A stretch of DNA of 64,000 bases from JAICJC01 sp963757605 (GTDB lineage Bacteria; Actinomycetota; Thermoleophilia; Gaiellales; JAICJC01), in the NCBI GenBank assembly GCA_963757605.1, contig CAVWSF010000003.1, positions 558,001 through 622,000 of the forward strand. The letters are read 5' to 3'. Under the pieces are notes generated by a model. It saw nothing but the letters and a program-made list of their open reading frames with translations, made no database searches and was not told the origin of the DNA. Positions 40,779 through 57,076 of the stretch are shown here, piece after piece. Each line of letters opens with the position of its first letter. The first letter of the stretch is position 1. A program made the translations under genes and the position numbers.

Positions 40779-41111
40779 ATGCCCACGTTCGTCACCATCG
40801 GGTACGGCGATCGGGCGGGATACGAACGCACGAGCCCCTCGGCGCGCGACGCCGCGCACGAGCACGACGAACGCCTGCGGGCCGAGGGCGCGCTCATGGG
40901 GATCGCGGGCGATCCGGTCCAGGTCCAGAACCACGAGGGCAGCGGCGTCCACACGCACGCCGGCCCGTTCATGCGCTCCGACCTCCCGGTCGCCGGGTTT
41001 GCGATCATCGAGGCGGGCACGCTCCAGGAGGCCGTCGAGCTCGTGGCGCGGACGCCGTGCGCGGTGGCGCACGGCGTCGTCGAGGTGTGGCCGCTCGAAG
41101 CTCCGGGCTAG
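40779..41111 (+). CDS. YCII-related domain protein
   Basis: A 110-aa ferredoxin-fold protein of the YciI family: FVTIGYGDRAGYERTSPSAR opening, HEHDERLRAEGALMG, QVQNHEGSGVHTHAGPFMRS and GFAIIEAGTLQEAVELVA. The DGPF/YCII group often shows a conserved His-Asp pair; HEHDE here is a candidate. It begins nine bases after the GTPase stop, so it is probably co-transcribed. Its stop overlaps treY tail-to-tail by four bases. Function unknown. Confidence 0.85.
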   Translation: MPTFVTIGYGDRAGYERTSPSARDAAHEHDERLRAEGALMGIAGDPVQVQNHEGSGVHTHAGPFMRSDLPVAGFAIIEAGTLQEAVELVARTPCAVAHGVVEVWPLEAPG

Positions 41112-43515
41112 GCGGCTCGTCCCTCGAGAAGCGCTGCCGGAATCGGATCGAAGAGCTCGGCAGCCGTGGGTGCGGGGCCGCGCACCTCCCCTCCGGTGAG
41201 CACGTTCTGCCACGCGGCCGGCGCTTCGGCGGGGAGCGCAAGCCGCGTGTCGCCCCAGCCGTCCGGCCCGGCTGTCAGCCGGGGCACGGCGGCGAGCACC
41301 CAGCGGCCGTCGCGGACGCGGGCGACCGCGACCACGTGGGCGGCTTGGCTCCCGACCGCCTCGATCGGGATGTACGCGCCGTGGGCGAAGAGGTCGGGAT
41401 CCCGGCGGCGCAGCTGAAGGCCGCGCTGCGTGACGGCGAGCTTCTCGCAGCCGTCGCCTGCGGCCTCGCCGATCGCCTCGAGCATCCGGGCGTGGGCGGC
41501 GAAGTCGACCGGGCGGCGATTGTCGGGGTCGACCAGCGACAGGTCCGGCAGCTCGTTCCCCCAGTAGACGTCAGGCACCCCGGGCGCGGCCAGCTTGAGA
41601 ACGAGGAGCGCCAGCGAGCTCCGTGCGCCGATCTCCCCCACGCGGCGGGCCAGCTCGTCGACGTCGGTGAGGAAGGCGGGGTTCCCCGGAGCGAGGGCGG
41701 CCGCGACGAAGTCGGCCAGGTCGCGCTCGTACTCGTGGTCGGGTGCCGTCCAGCTCGAGTTGACCTTCGCCTCGCGCACCGCCTTCTGCATGTAGGCGCC
41801 GATGCGCTCCGGGAGCGTGCCGCGGGCCGCGACGTCGAGCGGCCAGGCGCCCACCAGCGTCTGGTAGAGCAGCCACTCCTCGCCGGCGTCGGGCGCCGCG
41901 TCAGGCCGCCGCCGAAGCGGGCGGTTGAGCGAGCGCCAGCGCTCGACGCGCGCCTCCCACTCGTCCGGCAGCTCCGAGAGCGCCGCGATGCGCATGCAGA
42001 CGTCCTCGCTCCGCTTCGTGTCGTGGGTCGAGGTGGCATTCAGGGGATGTCCGTGGCGAGAGGCGAGCCGGCGGTGGAGCTCCTCGGGCTCGGTGGCCGG
42101 CCAGCTGGGATCGCATCCCGGCTCGTTACGGGCCGTCAGGGACGTGTCGACGTAGAGCGCGGTGTCCTCGACGCCCTTGGCGGCCACCGGGCCGGTGAGC
42201 TCCTGCCAGCGGCGGACGAACGGCAGCGTGCGTGCCGTCGGAGCGGCGACGGCGTCCACGAGCCGCTCCAGGCAGCCGCGGGCCTCCTCGGTGAGCGCGG
42301 GCCGGGCCGCGGCGGCCGCCTCGGTCAGCCGGCGGCGGCCGGCGTCGTCGAGCCCGTGCTCGTCCGCGTAGGTGCGGTAGACCTCCATCCGCACAGTCAG
42401 CTCGGCCAGGGCGGCGCGCAGTGCCACGGGGTCGCCGCCGCCGAGGCCGGCCGCCTCGGCCAGGCGTGCGGCGTGCTCCAGGTCGGCCGGGAAGAGCTCG
42501 CGCAGGACGCGCCGCCGCGCCGCATCGGCGATCGCCGGGAACCCCGGCGGCAGGCCCGTCATCCGCCGCTGCAGCCGGTGCAGCCGCTCCGCCCCGACCG
42601 GGTCGACGAAGAGGCCGCCGGCAAGGGCGAGGAAGTCGTATCCGGTCGTGCCCGCGGCGGCCCAGTCCGGCGGGATGACCTCGTCGCGGGCGAGGATCTT
42701 CTCCACGACGGTGTAGCAGCCGCCGGTCGCGTCCGCGAGCCGGGCCAGGTAGGCGGCGGGATCGGCCAGGCCGTCGACGTGGTCGACGCGAAGGCCCGTG
42801 ACGACGCCCTCCCGGAGCAGCCGGAGCACCAGCTCGTGCGTGGCACTGAACACGTCCTCCCGCTCGGCCCGCACCGCGACGAGGTCGGCGACGTCGAAGA
42901 AGCGCCGGTAGTTGACGGTCGCGGGGCCGTCCCGCCAGTCGGCCAAGCGGTAGTGCTGCGCCGCGGCGAGCGCGGCCGGATCGGCGCCGGCCCGCTCGCG
43001 GCTCCCGGGCGCGAGCGGAAAGCGGCGCTCGTAGTAGGCGAGCGCGGGCTCGCCCTCCCAGTCTGCGAGCCGGAGCTCGTCACGCGCGATGACGTCGTCG
43101 ACCGAGCCGTCGAGCACCGGCAGCACGACCCTGCCGTCGCAGCCTGGCGCATCCCAGTCGATGTCGAACACCTGCGCGTGGGCCGACTCGCGGCCCAGCC
43201 GCAGCACGTCCCACCACCACGGGTTGCGATGGTCGGCGGCCATGTGGTTTGGGACGATGTCGACCAGGAGCCCCATGTCGAGCCTGGCCGCCTCCTCCGC
43301 CAGCGCCCGCAGCGCCGGCTCTCCGCCGAGCTCCGGCCGCACCCGGGTCGGGTCGACGACGTCGTAGCCGTGCGCGCTCTCGGGCCGGGCGGCGAGGATC
43401 GGCGACAGGTAGAGGTCTCCGACGCCGATGCCGCGCAGGTAACGCGCCGCCCCGCGGGCGGCGTCAAGGGTGAAGTCCGGGGAGAGCTGCAGCCGGTAGC
43501 ACGACGTGGGGATCC

Positions 43516-43519
<4 letters not shown>
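41108..43519 (-). CDS. treY: malto-oligosyltrehalose synthase
   Basis: TreY (803 aa) turns the reducing-end alpha-1,4 bond of malto-oligosaccharides into alpha,alpha-1,1, forming maltooligosyl-trehalose. GH13_26 motifs are visible: TSCYRLQLSPDFTL opening, DIVPNHMA, nucleophile region TGLRVDHVDGLADP, acid VVEKILARDE and TSTHDTKRSED. It is the last gene of the seven-gene glucan operon, and its ATG overlaps the glgX stop by four bases. It works with TreX (debranching) and TreZ (trehalose release) encoded just upstream. Confidence 0.97.
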
Positions 43520-45649
<2,130 letters not shown>

Positions 45650-45657
<8 letters not shown>

Positions 45658-47479
45658 CCGCGAGCGCCTCGAGGAGGACGAACGAGGTGGGCCTGACGCG
45701 GAGCCGGCGGCCCGCGAGCGAGCCCGGGCCGGGCCCGGCGAAGCGGGCGTCGGCTGAGTCGAGGACGACCCGCCACGGCCCGGCGAAGGGGATCTCAAGG
45801 TCGCCGTCGACGTCGCCGAAGTGCAGGCACGCGACCGCCTCCTCTCCCCCGCTCGCGCGCCGCACCCACACCACAGGCGGCTCGTCGCTTCGGGCCGTCT
45901 CGAGCGCGCCCGGGTCGCCGGCGGCCAGCGGGGCGAGCTCGCGCCGCAGCCGCAGGAGCTCGCGGTAGAAGCCCAGGACGCCGGCATGGCCGCCCTCGTC
46001 GCGGGACTCCCAGCGCAGGCGGGCGCTCACGAACGTCTCCTCGGCCTGCGGGTCGGGCGGCTCCGCCCCCCAGCGAAACGCGGCGAACTCGGCGGCCCGG
46101 CCGCGCCGGACGGCCTCGGCGAGCTCGGGGCTCTCGTGGCTCGTGAAGTACGGGAACGAGGCCGGCTCGGCGTACTCCTCGCCCATGAAGAGCAGCGGCA
46201 GATACGGCGACACGAGCACCGCCCCGGCCGCAAGCTTGGCCCGCTCGATCCCGGCCTGTGCCGCCAGGCGCTCGCCGCGGACGCGGTTTCCGACTTGGTC
46301 GTGGTTCTGGGAGCAGACCACGAAGCGGCGGGCGGGGATGCCCCGGGCCGACGCCCCGTGCCGCCGGCCGCGGTAGGCGGAGCGGCCGCCGTCGATCACG
46401 AACGGCTCCCGGTAGGCCTTGGCGAGCGGCGCGGTGCCGCCGAAGTCGGCGTAGTAGCCGTGCCGATCCCCGGTCAGCAGGGCGTGCAGCGCATGGTGGA
46501 GGTCGTCGCTCCACTGGGCGTGCATGCCCAGGCCACCCGCGGCCGCCGGCGTCACCATTCGCGGGTCGTTCAGGTCGCTCTCGGCGATCAGGTGAAGCGG
46601 CCTTCCGAGCCGCTCGGCGAGCGCCTCGGCGCGGCCGGCAAGCTCGGCCAGGAAGTGGACGGCCGACATGTCGGGGATCTGATCGGCGGCGTCGAGCCGG
46701 AGGGCGTCGACGTGGAACTCGTCGAACCAGCGCAGGGCGGCCCCCGCCAGGAAGGCGCGGACGCCGTCCGACCCGGGCGCGTCCACGTTCATCGCCGGCC
46801 CCCACGGGGTGCGGTAGCGGTCGGTCAGAAACGGGCCGTACCGCGGCAGCACGTTCCCCTCCGGCCCGAGATGGTTCAGGACGACGTCCAGGCACACCGC
46901 AAGGCCGGCGGCGTGGGCGGCGTCGACGAGGCGCTTCAGCCCGACCGGGCCGCCGTAGGAGTGCTGGACGGCGTACGGGAAGACGCCGTCGTAGCCCCAG
47001 TTCCGCTCGCCCGGGAACTGCGAGACCGGCATCAGCTCGATCGCCGTCACGCCCAGGGCGGCCAGCTCGGGCAGGCGGGGCACGACGGCGTCGAACGTGC
47101 CCTCCGGCGTGAACGTCCCGACGTGGAGCTCGTAGAGGACGAGCCGCTCGAGCGGCAGGCCGCGCCAGCCCCCGTCGGTCCACGCGAACGCGGGGTCGAC
47201 GACGGCGGACGGCCCGAGAACGCCGTCCGGCTGCAGCGCCGAGGCGGGATCGGCCGGCTCGTCGGCGGCGTCGTCCAGCCGGCAGCGGTAGCGGCGGCCG
47301 GGCTCCACGCCGTCCACGTCCGCCCCGAAGTATCCGTCGCCGAGCGGCTCGAGGCCGGCGGTCGCATCCGGCTCGAGCAGGTGCACGGCGACCCGGTCGG
47401 CGGTCGGGGCCCAGACGTCGAATCGGCAGCGTCCGTCCTGCATCGGTCTCGCGCCCAGCGGCGCGATGGGTGGGATCAC
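45650..47479 (-). CDS. treZ: malto-oligosyltrehalose trehalohydrolase
   Basis: TreZ (609 aa) releases trehalose from maltooligosyl-trehalose. It has an N-terminal beta-sandwich (FDVWAPTADRVAVHLLEPDA), then the GH13 barrel: YELHVGTFTPEGTFD, VLNHLGPEGN, nucleophile VDALRLDAADQI, acid LIAESDLNDPRM and CSQNHDQVGNR, all typical of TreZ. The GTG at 47479 overlaps the glgB stop (GTGA); the ATG at 47443 is a later alternative. It sits between glgB and glgX in the operon. Confidence 0.97.
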
Positions 47480-49392
47480 GCCCCGTCCCCGTGCGCCAGG
47501 ATGAGGCACGACAGGGGCGGCAGGGTGAGCAGCAGCGAGTCGTCCCGGCCGTGTGCCGGCTCGGCGGCCGACTGCACGCCGCCCATGTTGCCGGCGCCGC
47601 TTCCGCCGTAGTCGAGCGCGTCGCTGTTTGCGACCTCGCGCCAGAAGCCGGGCCGGGGCGCCCCGATGCGGTAGTTCGGGCGCACGACCGGCGTCAGGTT
47701 GAGCACGGCCAGCGCGAGGTCGGCGCCGTCTCGCGACGTGCGCAGGAACGCCAGCACGCTCGAGTCGCTGTCGGAGGCGTGCACCCACTCGAATCCGTGC
47801 GGGTCGCAGTCGAGCTCGTGCAGCGCGGGCTGGTCACGGTAGAGCCGGTTCAGATCGGCCACCCAGCGGCTGATCCCCTGGTGGGCCGGGTCGTCGAGGA
47901 GGTGCCAGTCGAGGCTCGCGTCGTGGTCCCACTCCGTCCACTGGCCGAGCTCCGCCCCCATGAAGAGGAGCTTCTTGCCCGGCACGGCGTACATGTAGCC
48001 GTAGAGCGCCCGCAGGTTCGCGCGCCGGTGCCAGTCGTTCCCGGGCATCTTCGAGAGCAGCGAGCGCTTGCCGTGCACCACCTCGTCGTGGGACAGGGGC
48101 AGGACGTAGTTCTCGGTGAAGGCGTACAGGCCGCGGAACGTCAGCTCGTGGTGGTGATGGCGGCGGTGGATGGGGTCGTGCTCGAAGTAGGCCAGCGTGT
48201 CGTGCATCCAGCCCATGTCCCACTTCAGGCCGAACCCGAGCCCGCCCAGGTACGTCGGCCGCGACACCATCGGCCACGCGGTCGACTCCTCGGCATAGGT
48301 CTGGATGTCAGGGTGCGCTTCGTAGGCGCCGCTGTTCAGCGCGCGCAGGAGCTCGATCGCCTCGAGGTTCTCGCGGCCGCCGTAGCGGTTGGGGATCCAG
48401 TCGCCCTCTTCGCGGGAGTAGTCGAGGTAGAGCATCGACGCCACCGCGTCGACCCTGAGGCCGTCGCCGTGGAAGGCGTCGAGCCAGTGCATCGCGCTCG
48501 AGAGCAGGAAGCTCCGGACCTCGTTTCGGCCGTAGTTGAAGATGTAGCTGCCCCAGTCTGGGTGGAAGCCCTGGCGCGGGTCGGCGTGCTCGTACAGGTG
48601 GGTGCCGTCGAAGAGGGCGAGCCCGTGCGGATCGGTGGCGAAGTGCGAGGGCACCCAGTCGAAGATCACCCCGATCCCCTCGCGGTGCAGGGCATCGATG
48701 AGCGCCATCAGGTCCTCCGGCCGGCCGTAGCGGCTCGTGGGCGCGAAGTAGCCGGTGGTCTGGTAGCCCCACGAGCCGGTGAACGGGTGCTCCATCACCG
48801 GCAGGAGCTCGACGTGCGTGAAGCCGTGCTCGCGCGCATAGGCGGGCAGCTGCCCGGCCAGCTCGAGGTAGGTGAGCGGCCGGTCATCCTCGACCGATCG
48901 CCGCCACGAGCCCAGGTGGAGCTCGTAGATCGTGACCGGCGCGTCGAGGCCATTGCGGCTGCCGCGGGCGGCCATCCACTCGCCGTCCTCCCAGCGATGC
49001 TCGGCGTTCCAGATCACCGACGCCGTGCGCGGCGGCTGCTCGGCCAGCCGCGCGAACGGGTCGGCCTTCTGGTGGCTGCCCTGGCCGGTCGCGATCGCGT
49101 ACTTGTAGACCGCACCCGCGCCGGCCTCGGGCACGAACCCCTCCCAGATGCCGGAGCGGGCCCGCGGGCGCAGCGGATGGCGCTGGTCGTCCCAGCCGTT
49201 GAAGTCGCCCACGACGGAGACCCCGTTCGCGCTCGGCGCCCAGACGGCGAAGTACGTGCCCGCCGTGCCGCCCGCCTCCATCGGATGGGCGCCGAGCTTG
49301 GCCGCGAGGCCGAAGTGGGTGCCCTCGTTGAAGAGGTGCAGGTCGTCGTCGGTGAGCAGGGTCACCTCTGCAGGGGAGACGGCGCGGGTCAT
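47476..49392 (-). CDS. glgB: 1,4-alpha-glucan branching enzyme
   Basis: GlgB (638 aa) cuts alpha-1,4 chains and re-attaches them as alpha-1,6 branches. A CBM48 domain (TYFAVWAPSANGVSVVGDFN) precedes the barrel: DWVPSHFATD, nucleophile GDGLRVDAVASMLYLDYSRE, acid TYAEESTAWPMV and LPLSHDEVVHGKRSLLSKMP. It lacks the extra N1 module of long GlgB forms. With GlgE it builds branched glucan. Its ATG overlaps the malQ stop by four bases. Confidence 0.97.
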   Translation of the reverse strand: MTRAVSPAEVTLLTDDDLHLFNEGTHFGLAAKLGAHPMEAGGTAGTYFAVWAPSANGVSVVGDFNGWDDQRHPLRPRARSGIWEGFVPEAGAGAVYKYAIATGQGSHQKADPFARLAEQPPRTASVIWNAEHRWEDGEWMAARGSRNGLDAPVTIYELHLGSWRRSVEDDRPLTYLELAGQLPAYAREHGFTHVELLPVMEHPFTGSWGYQTTGYFAPTSRYGRPEDLMALIDALHREGIGVIFDWVPSHFATDPHGLALFDGTHLYEHADPRQGFHPDWGSYIFNYGRNEVRSFLLSSAMHWLDAFHGDGLRVDAVASMLYLDYSREEGDWIPNRYGGRENLEAIELLRALNSGAYEAHPDIQTYAEESTAWPMVSRPTYLGGLGFGLKWDMGWMHDTLAYFEHDPIHRRHHHHELTFRGLYAFTENYVLPLSHDEVVHGKRSLLSKMPGNDWHRRANLRALYGYMYAVPGKKLLFMGAELGQWTEWDHDASLDWHLLDDPAHQGISRWVADLNRLYRDQPALHELDCDPHGFEWVHASDSDSSVLAFLRTSRDGADLALAVLNLTPVVRPNYRIGAPRPGFWREVANSDALDYGGSGAGNMGGVQSAAEPAHGRDDSLLLTLPPLSCLILAHGDGA

Positions 49393-51271
49393 GCCGCGTC
49401 CTCCCGCAGCTCGGCGATCCGGCGCAGCCGCTCGGGCAGGCCGGGCACGCGGTCGAGCTCCTCGACGCCGTAGCGGGCCGTGCGCCGCCAGTTCGACCCG
49501 CCGCTCGTGCCGGGCACGTTCTGCGGCTCGCGCTCCCACCACAGGTCCTCGAGGTTGATCATGAGGCAGCGGGCGTCGGAGCGGGCCAGCTCCTCCAGGC
49601 ACGCGCTCAGCACCTGCTGGCCGTCGCCGGCAGCGTGGCCGCGGCGCTCCGCGGCCGCCGCGAGCCTGCGCGGCGCCGCGCTCTCGTCCCAGAATCCGGC
49701 AAACGTGGGCATGTCGTGCGTATTCATGCCCACCAGCGCCGTTTGGGGCACATGGTCGAGCGGATCGCCGTCCCCGCCGGCCTCGGCCTGCAGCACGAAC
49801 GTGCGCAGGAGGCCGTGCGTCGCCATCGCCCGCCGGACCGCGGAGGGAACGGTGCCGAGGTCCTCGCCGACGATCGTGGTCTGCGCGCGGTGGGACTCCA
49901 GGCACAGGATCGCGTAGAGCTCGGCCGCCGGGTAGCGCACGTAGACGCCCTCGGAGGCCGGGAACCTGTCGGGCACCCAGAAGGCCCGGTGCAGACCCAT
50001 GACGTGATCGATCCGGGCTGCGGCGGCGTGGCGCAGGAGCTCGCGGAGGCAGGCGATCGGGTAGGCGTGGCCGCGCTCGCGGATCCGCCCGGGGTGAAGC
50101 GGCGGGAAGCCCCAGCTCTGGCCGCCGGTGAAGAAGTCGTCCGGCGGAGCGCCCACAGCCACCCCGCGTGCGAACGCGTCCCGGAAGCGCCAGGTGTCGT
50201 ACCCGGACGCGTGCACGCCGAGCGGCATGTCGAGGTACGGCCCGGCGCCCCCCTCTGCGACCCGGGCGAGCTGCTCGGCGCACAGCCACTGCGCGTACGC
50301 GTGGTAGCGGGCGGCAGGCCCGTACTCGTCCCCGGCGCGGGGATCGCCGCGCCATTCGCGCCACCCGCCGGCCTCGCGCTCGCAGCGGGCGCGGAACGCC
50401 GCGTAGGCGCGCAGGTCGGGGTGGGCCTCGAGGTGGCGCTCGAACGCGTCGAGCCGCGGGCCGGCGAGCGCCCCGAGCAGCGCCTCCAGGATCGCCCGCT
50501 TGGCGGCCATCGCGGCCGCGTAGTCCACCAGCGGCCCGGGCGCCGGCAGGCCGGCGTCAAGGAGCAGGCGGGCCTCGGCACTCGCGTCGAGCTCGGGGAC
50601 GACCGCGGGGTCGACGTAGAGCTCGTTCCAGAAGAGCCGGCTCACCGGTGCGTACGGGCTGGGGTCGAACGGCCGGTCGAGGAAGGCGGCGAAGAGCGGC
50701 GTCGACCCCACCGTCCGGCCGCCGTAGCCGGCCGTCCATGCCGCGAGGCGGCGAAGCCCGCTGAAGTCGCCCGGGCCGAACGGCCCCGGCAGGGCGTAGA
50801 GGGGCAGGAAGACGCCCCACGACCGGCCGGCCGCCACATAGGCCCGCCGAGGCGCCGAGAGCACGAGCACGGTGGCCCCGCTCCCGCCCGCCGAGAGGTG
50901 CAGGGTGTGGTAGCCGGCGGGCATCCGAGCGAGCCGAAGCGGCGCCCCCGGAGGAGCGGTGCCGCGCCGCTCGCCGCCGTCCTCGAGCGCGAGCGCCCAC
51001 TCCACGACGCCGCCCGCCCGAAGCGGGATCGATGCCGAGCCGCCCCACGCAACCGTGACCGGCTCCGCCAATTGGCCGTCGCGGCCGGCCCGGAGCGACC
51101 GCAGCGCCGCCGCCGCGCCCGCCCCGTCAGCACCGACCTCGTGGCCGAGCGCGGTCAGCACCGCGGCGAGCGCCGCGTCCGATGCGCGTCGGCGGCGGCC
51201 GCGGACGTCGGTGTAGCTCCGCTGCACTCCCGCCTCCCGCGCCAGCGCAGCCAGCGTGCGGTCGCGATCGC

Positions 51272-51275
<4 letters not shown>
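49389..51275 (-). CDS. malQ: 4-alpha-glucanotransferase (amylomaltase)
   Basis: MalQ (628 aa) transfers maltosyl/dextrinyl units between chains, reshaping short maltodextrins. GH77 features are present: FGPGDFSGLRRLAAWTAGYG, WGFPPLHPGRIRERGHAYPI, nucleophile ARIDHVMGLHRAFWVP, acid IVGEDLGTVP and NTHDMPTFAGFWDE. The ~130-residue N-terminal extension is found in GlgE-linked actinobacterial forms. Its GTG overlaps the treS stop (GTGA). It probably recycles the short oligomers left by GlgX and TreY. Confidence 0.95.
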
Positions 51276-54555
<3,280 letters not shown>

Positions 54556-54559
<4 letters not shown>

Positions 54560-56544
54560 GCGAAGTACTCGAAGTCCTGCTCGCTGCGGAGGCGGCGGCG
54601 GACGTGGAAGAGGTGGGCCGGCATTCGCTCCGGGTCGAGCTCGACGTAGTTTCGCGGCCCGTGCCACACGTACGTCTCGCCGTCCAGCAGGTCGTGCATC
54701 TGGTAGGGGTGGTCGGCGTCGATCCCGAGCTCGGCGAGCGGGAGGTCGACCCAGCCCGATTGCACGTGGTGCGGGTCGAGGCTCACCACGACGATGACGA
54801 TGTCGGCGAGGTCGGCGGTGTGCTTGCTGTAGGCCACGAGCGCGTCGTTTCCGATCCCGTGGAACCACAGCCGCTCGTTGGCCTGGAGGGCCGGATGGGC
54901 GCGCCGGGCGGCGTTCACCGCCGTGAGGAGCGGCGCCAGCGAGCCGGGGGCGTCGATGTCCCAGGCGCGGAGCTGGTACTTCTCCGAGTCGAGGTACTCC
55001 TCGCCCCCCGCCCGCAGCCCGCGCCGCTCCACGAGCTCGAACGCCGGCCCGTAGACCCCGTAGCTCGCAGCCAGCGTCGCCGCCAGGACGAGCCGGGCCG
55101 CGAAGGTCGGCCGGCCCCCGACCTGCATCGCCTCGGTCAGGATGTCGGGCGTGTTCGGCCAGAAGTTGGGCCGGAAGTAGTCAGCGAGGCTGGTGGTCGT
55201 GAGCGCGCGCAGGTAGTCCTCGAGCTCGTGCTTGGTGTGCCGCCAGGCGAAGTACGTGTAGGACTGGCTGAAGCCGACCTTCGCCAGCCGCTCCATCACG
55301 CGCGGGCGCGTGAACGCCTCGGCCAGGAAGATGACTTCGGGGTGATCGCGCTTCACCTCGGCGATCAGCCACTCCCAGAACGCGAACGGCTTCGTGTGCG
55401 GGTTGTCGACCCTGAAGACCGCGACGCCCTGCTCGATCCAGAACCGGACGACTCCGAGCAGCTCCTCCCAGAGCGCCTCCCAGGCCTCGCACTCGAAGTC
55501 GAGCGGGTAGATGTCCTCGTAGCGCTTGGGCGGGTTCTCGGCGTAGCGGATGGTGCCGTCCGCGCGATGCCGGAACCAGTCCGGGTGCTCGGACACCCAC
55601 GGGTGGTCGGGCGAGCACTGGAAGGCCAGGTCGAGCGCCAGCGCCATGTCGTGCTCCGCGCATGCGGCGGCCAGGCTGCGGACGTCGGCGACGCTGCCGA
55701 GATCCGGGTGGACCGCCGTGTGCCCGCCCTCGGCGGCGCCGATCGCCCACGGGCTGCCCGTGTCGCCCGCCGCCGACTCGGGCGCGTTGTTGGGGCCCTT
55801 CCGCTTCGTCCGCCCGATGGGATGCACCGGTGGGAGGTAGACGACGTCGAACCCCATCCCCGCGATCCGCGCCAGGGCCGCCTCGACGTCGCGGAGCGTG
55901 CCGTGCGCGCCGCCCTCGCCGAGCGAGCGGGGGAAGAGCTCATACCAGGCGCTGCAGCGGGCGAGCTGCGGCTCGACGCAGACGGTCACGACGTCGGTCG
56001 ACTCGACGGCGTGCGGCCGCGGGTCGTGCTCGCGCATGAGCTCGGCCAGGCCCTCGTCAAGCGCGGCGCTCACCGCCTGCTCGGCGTCGGCGGCTCGGAT
56101 CCGGTCGCTTCGGGCGACGAGCTCCGCGGCGGCGCTCGCAGGTGCGGCGCCCGCGGCGGCATCGATCAGGCGCGCGCCGTCCTCCAGCTCGCCGCGCACG
56201 TCCTGCCCTGCGCTCACCCGCCGCTCGAGCTGCTCGCGCCAGGTGGCGAAGCCGTCGACCCAGCCCGTGACGGCGAACCGGTAGCACCCGAGCCGGTCGA
56301 CCGTGAACGTCCCCGCATGGCGGTCGTTTCCGAGCGCCCGCATGCGCGCCTCGCGCCAGCGCCGCTCGCGCTCGTGGCGGTAGCGCACGGCGGCGGCGAC
56401 GACGTCGTGGCCGTCGGCGAAGACGTCGGCCCGCACCTCGACGAGGTCTCCGACGACCCGCTTCACGGGGAAGCGGCCGCAGTCGACCTCTGGCGCCAGG
56501 CCCTCGACGACGACACGACGGCGCCCGTCCTTCGCAGGGCTCAT
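54556..56544 (-). CDS. glgE: alpha-1,4-glucan:maltose-1-phosphate maltosyltransferase
   Basis: GlgE (662 aa) adds maltosyl units from maltose-1-phosphate to alpha-1,4-glucan. Features: N-terminal GlgE domain, conserved VYLPPVHPIGRTKRKGPNN, DLAFQCSPDHPWV, nucleophile AVFRVDNPHTKPFAFWEWL, acid IFLAEAFTRPRVM and QSYTYFAWRHTKHELE, all hallmarks of GH13_3. The first gene of the seven-gene operon. The ATG at 56544 is preferred; an ATG at 56571 lies inside a palindrome upstream. With TreS-Pep2 and GlgB it forms the complete GlgE pathway in one transcript. Confidence 0.97.
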
Positions 56545-56562
56545 GCCTGCTCCGTACCCCGT

Positions 56563-56576
56563 TGCCAACATTGGCA
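56563..56576 (-). promoter_or_regulatory. candidate operator upstream of glgE operon
   Basis: TGCCAA-CA-TTGGCA is an inverted repeat 19 bases before the glgE start. Its form is like sugar-responsive LacI-type or ROK-type operators. A second imperfect repeat (CGCCCG and CGGGCG) lies just upstream at about 56577-56601. Confidence 0.45.
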
Positions 56577-56644
56577 CGCCCGCGTGCCCATCACCGGGCG
56601 TGAGGCTAGCCGATCGAAGGTCAGCGATGCGCTCTTGCGACCCG

Positions 56645-56650
56645 TAGAAT
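56645..56650 (+). promoter_or_regulatory. -10 box of the decayed lipoprotein gene
   Basis: TAGAAT lies eight bases before the GTG at 56659, in the same leaderless arrangement seen for other genes here. The promoter appears intact although the gene behind it is frameshifted. Confidence 0.4.
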
Positions 56651-56658
56651 CGAAACCA

Positions 56659-57071
56659 GTGGGACTTCGAGCCGCCGTGATCGAACTGATGCTCGTCGTG
56701 ATGGGACTTGGGATCGCATGTGGCGGGGGTAACGCCGCCGGCGAGCCCCCAGCGGCTGGCGGATTCACCGGGAAGCGGGCCGCCCTGTACGAGTACTCCT
56801 ACGCCCACTGTCTGCGATTCGGGACTGCTCGGCACAGTCGCACCCGACCCGCAGCAACCCGCCGGTCTACAGCCTGAAGGACGCCTATCCGGTCGTCATG
56901 ATCGGGACGCTCAAGCCGCACGGCGCGGCGGATTGGCAGGCAGCGAAGGACGGCTGTGCAGTCGGCATCGTCAGAGCGTTCGCGGTGGCGCACTCGTCGA
57001 AGACGGCCGCCGTCTGCACCCACATGGCAGCGTTTCTCCCGCCCAAGCTGCCGGAGTGCCCAATCATCTAG
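56659..57071 (+). pseudogene. frameshifted small lipoprotein gene
   Basis: The first frame encodes a short hydrophobic leader with lipobox-like cysteine (LMLVVMGLGIACGGGN) and ALYEYSYAHCLR, resembling small actinobacterial lipoproteins with a YAHCMRSHGV motif. The last ~70 codons, NPPVYSLKDAYPVVMIGTLK to LPECPII, are in another frame. The shift lies between ~56815 and 56860. The TAG stop at 57069-57071 coincides with the target duplication of the neighbouring IS481 element. The -10 box TAGAAT is intact. I treat it as a pseudogene; a sequencing error cannot be excluded. Confidence 0.6.
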
Positions 57072-57076
57072 ATGTC

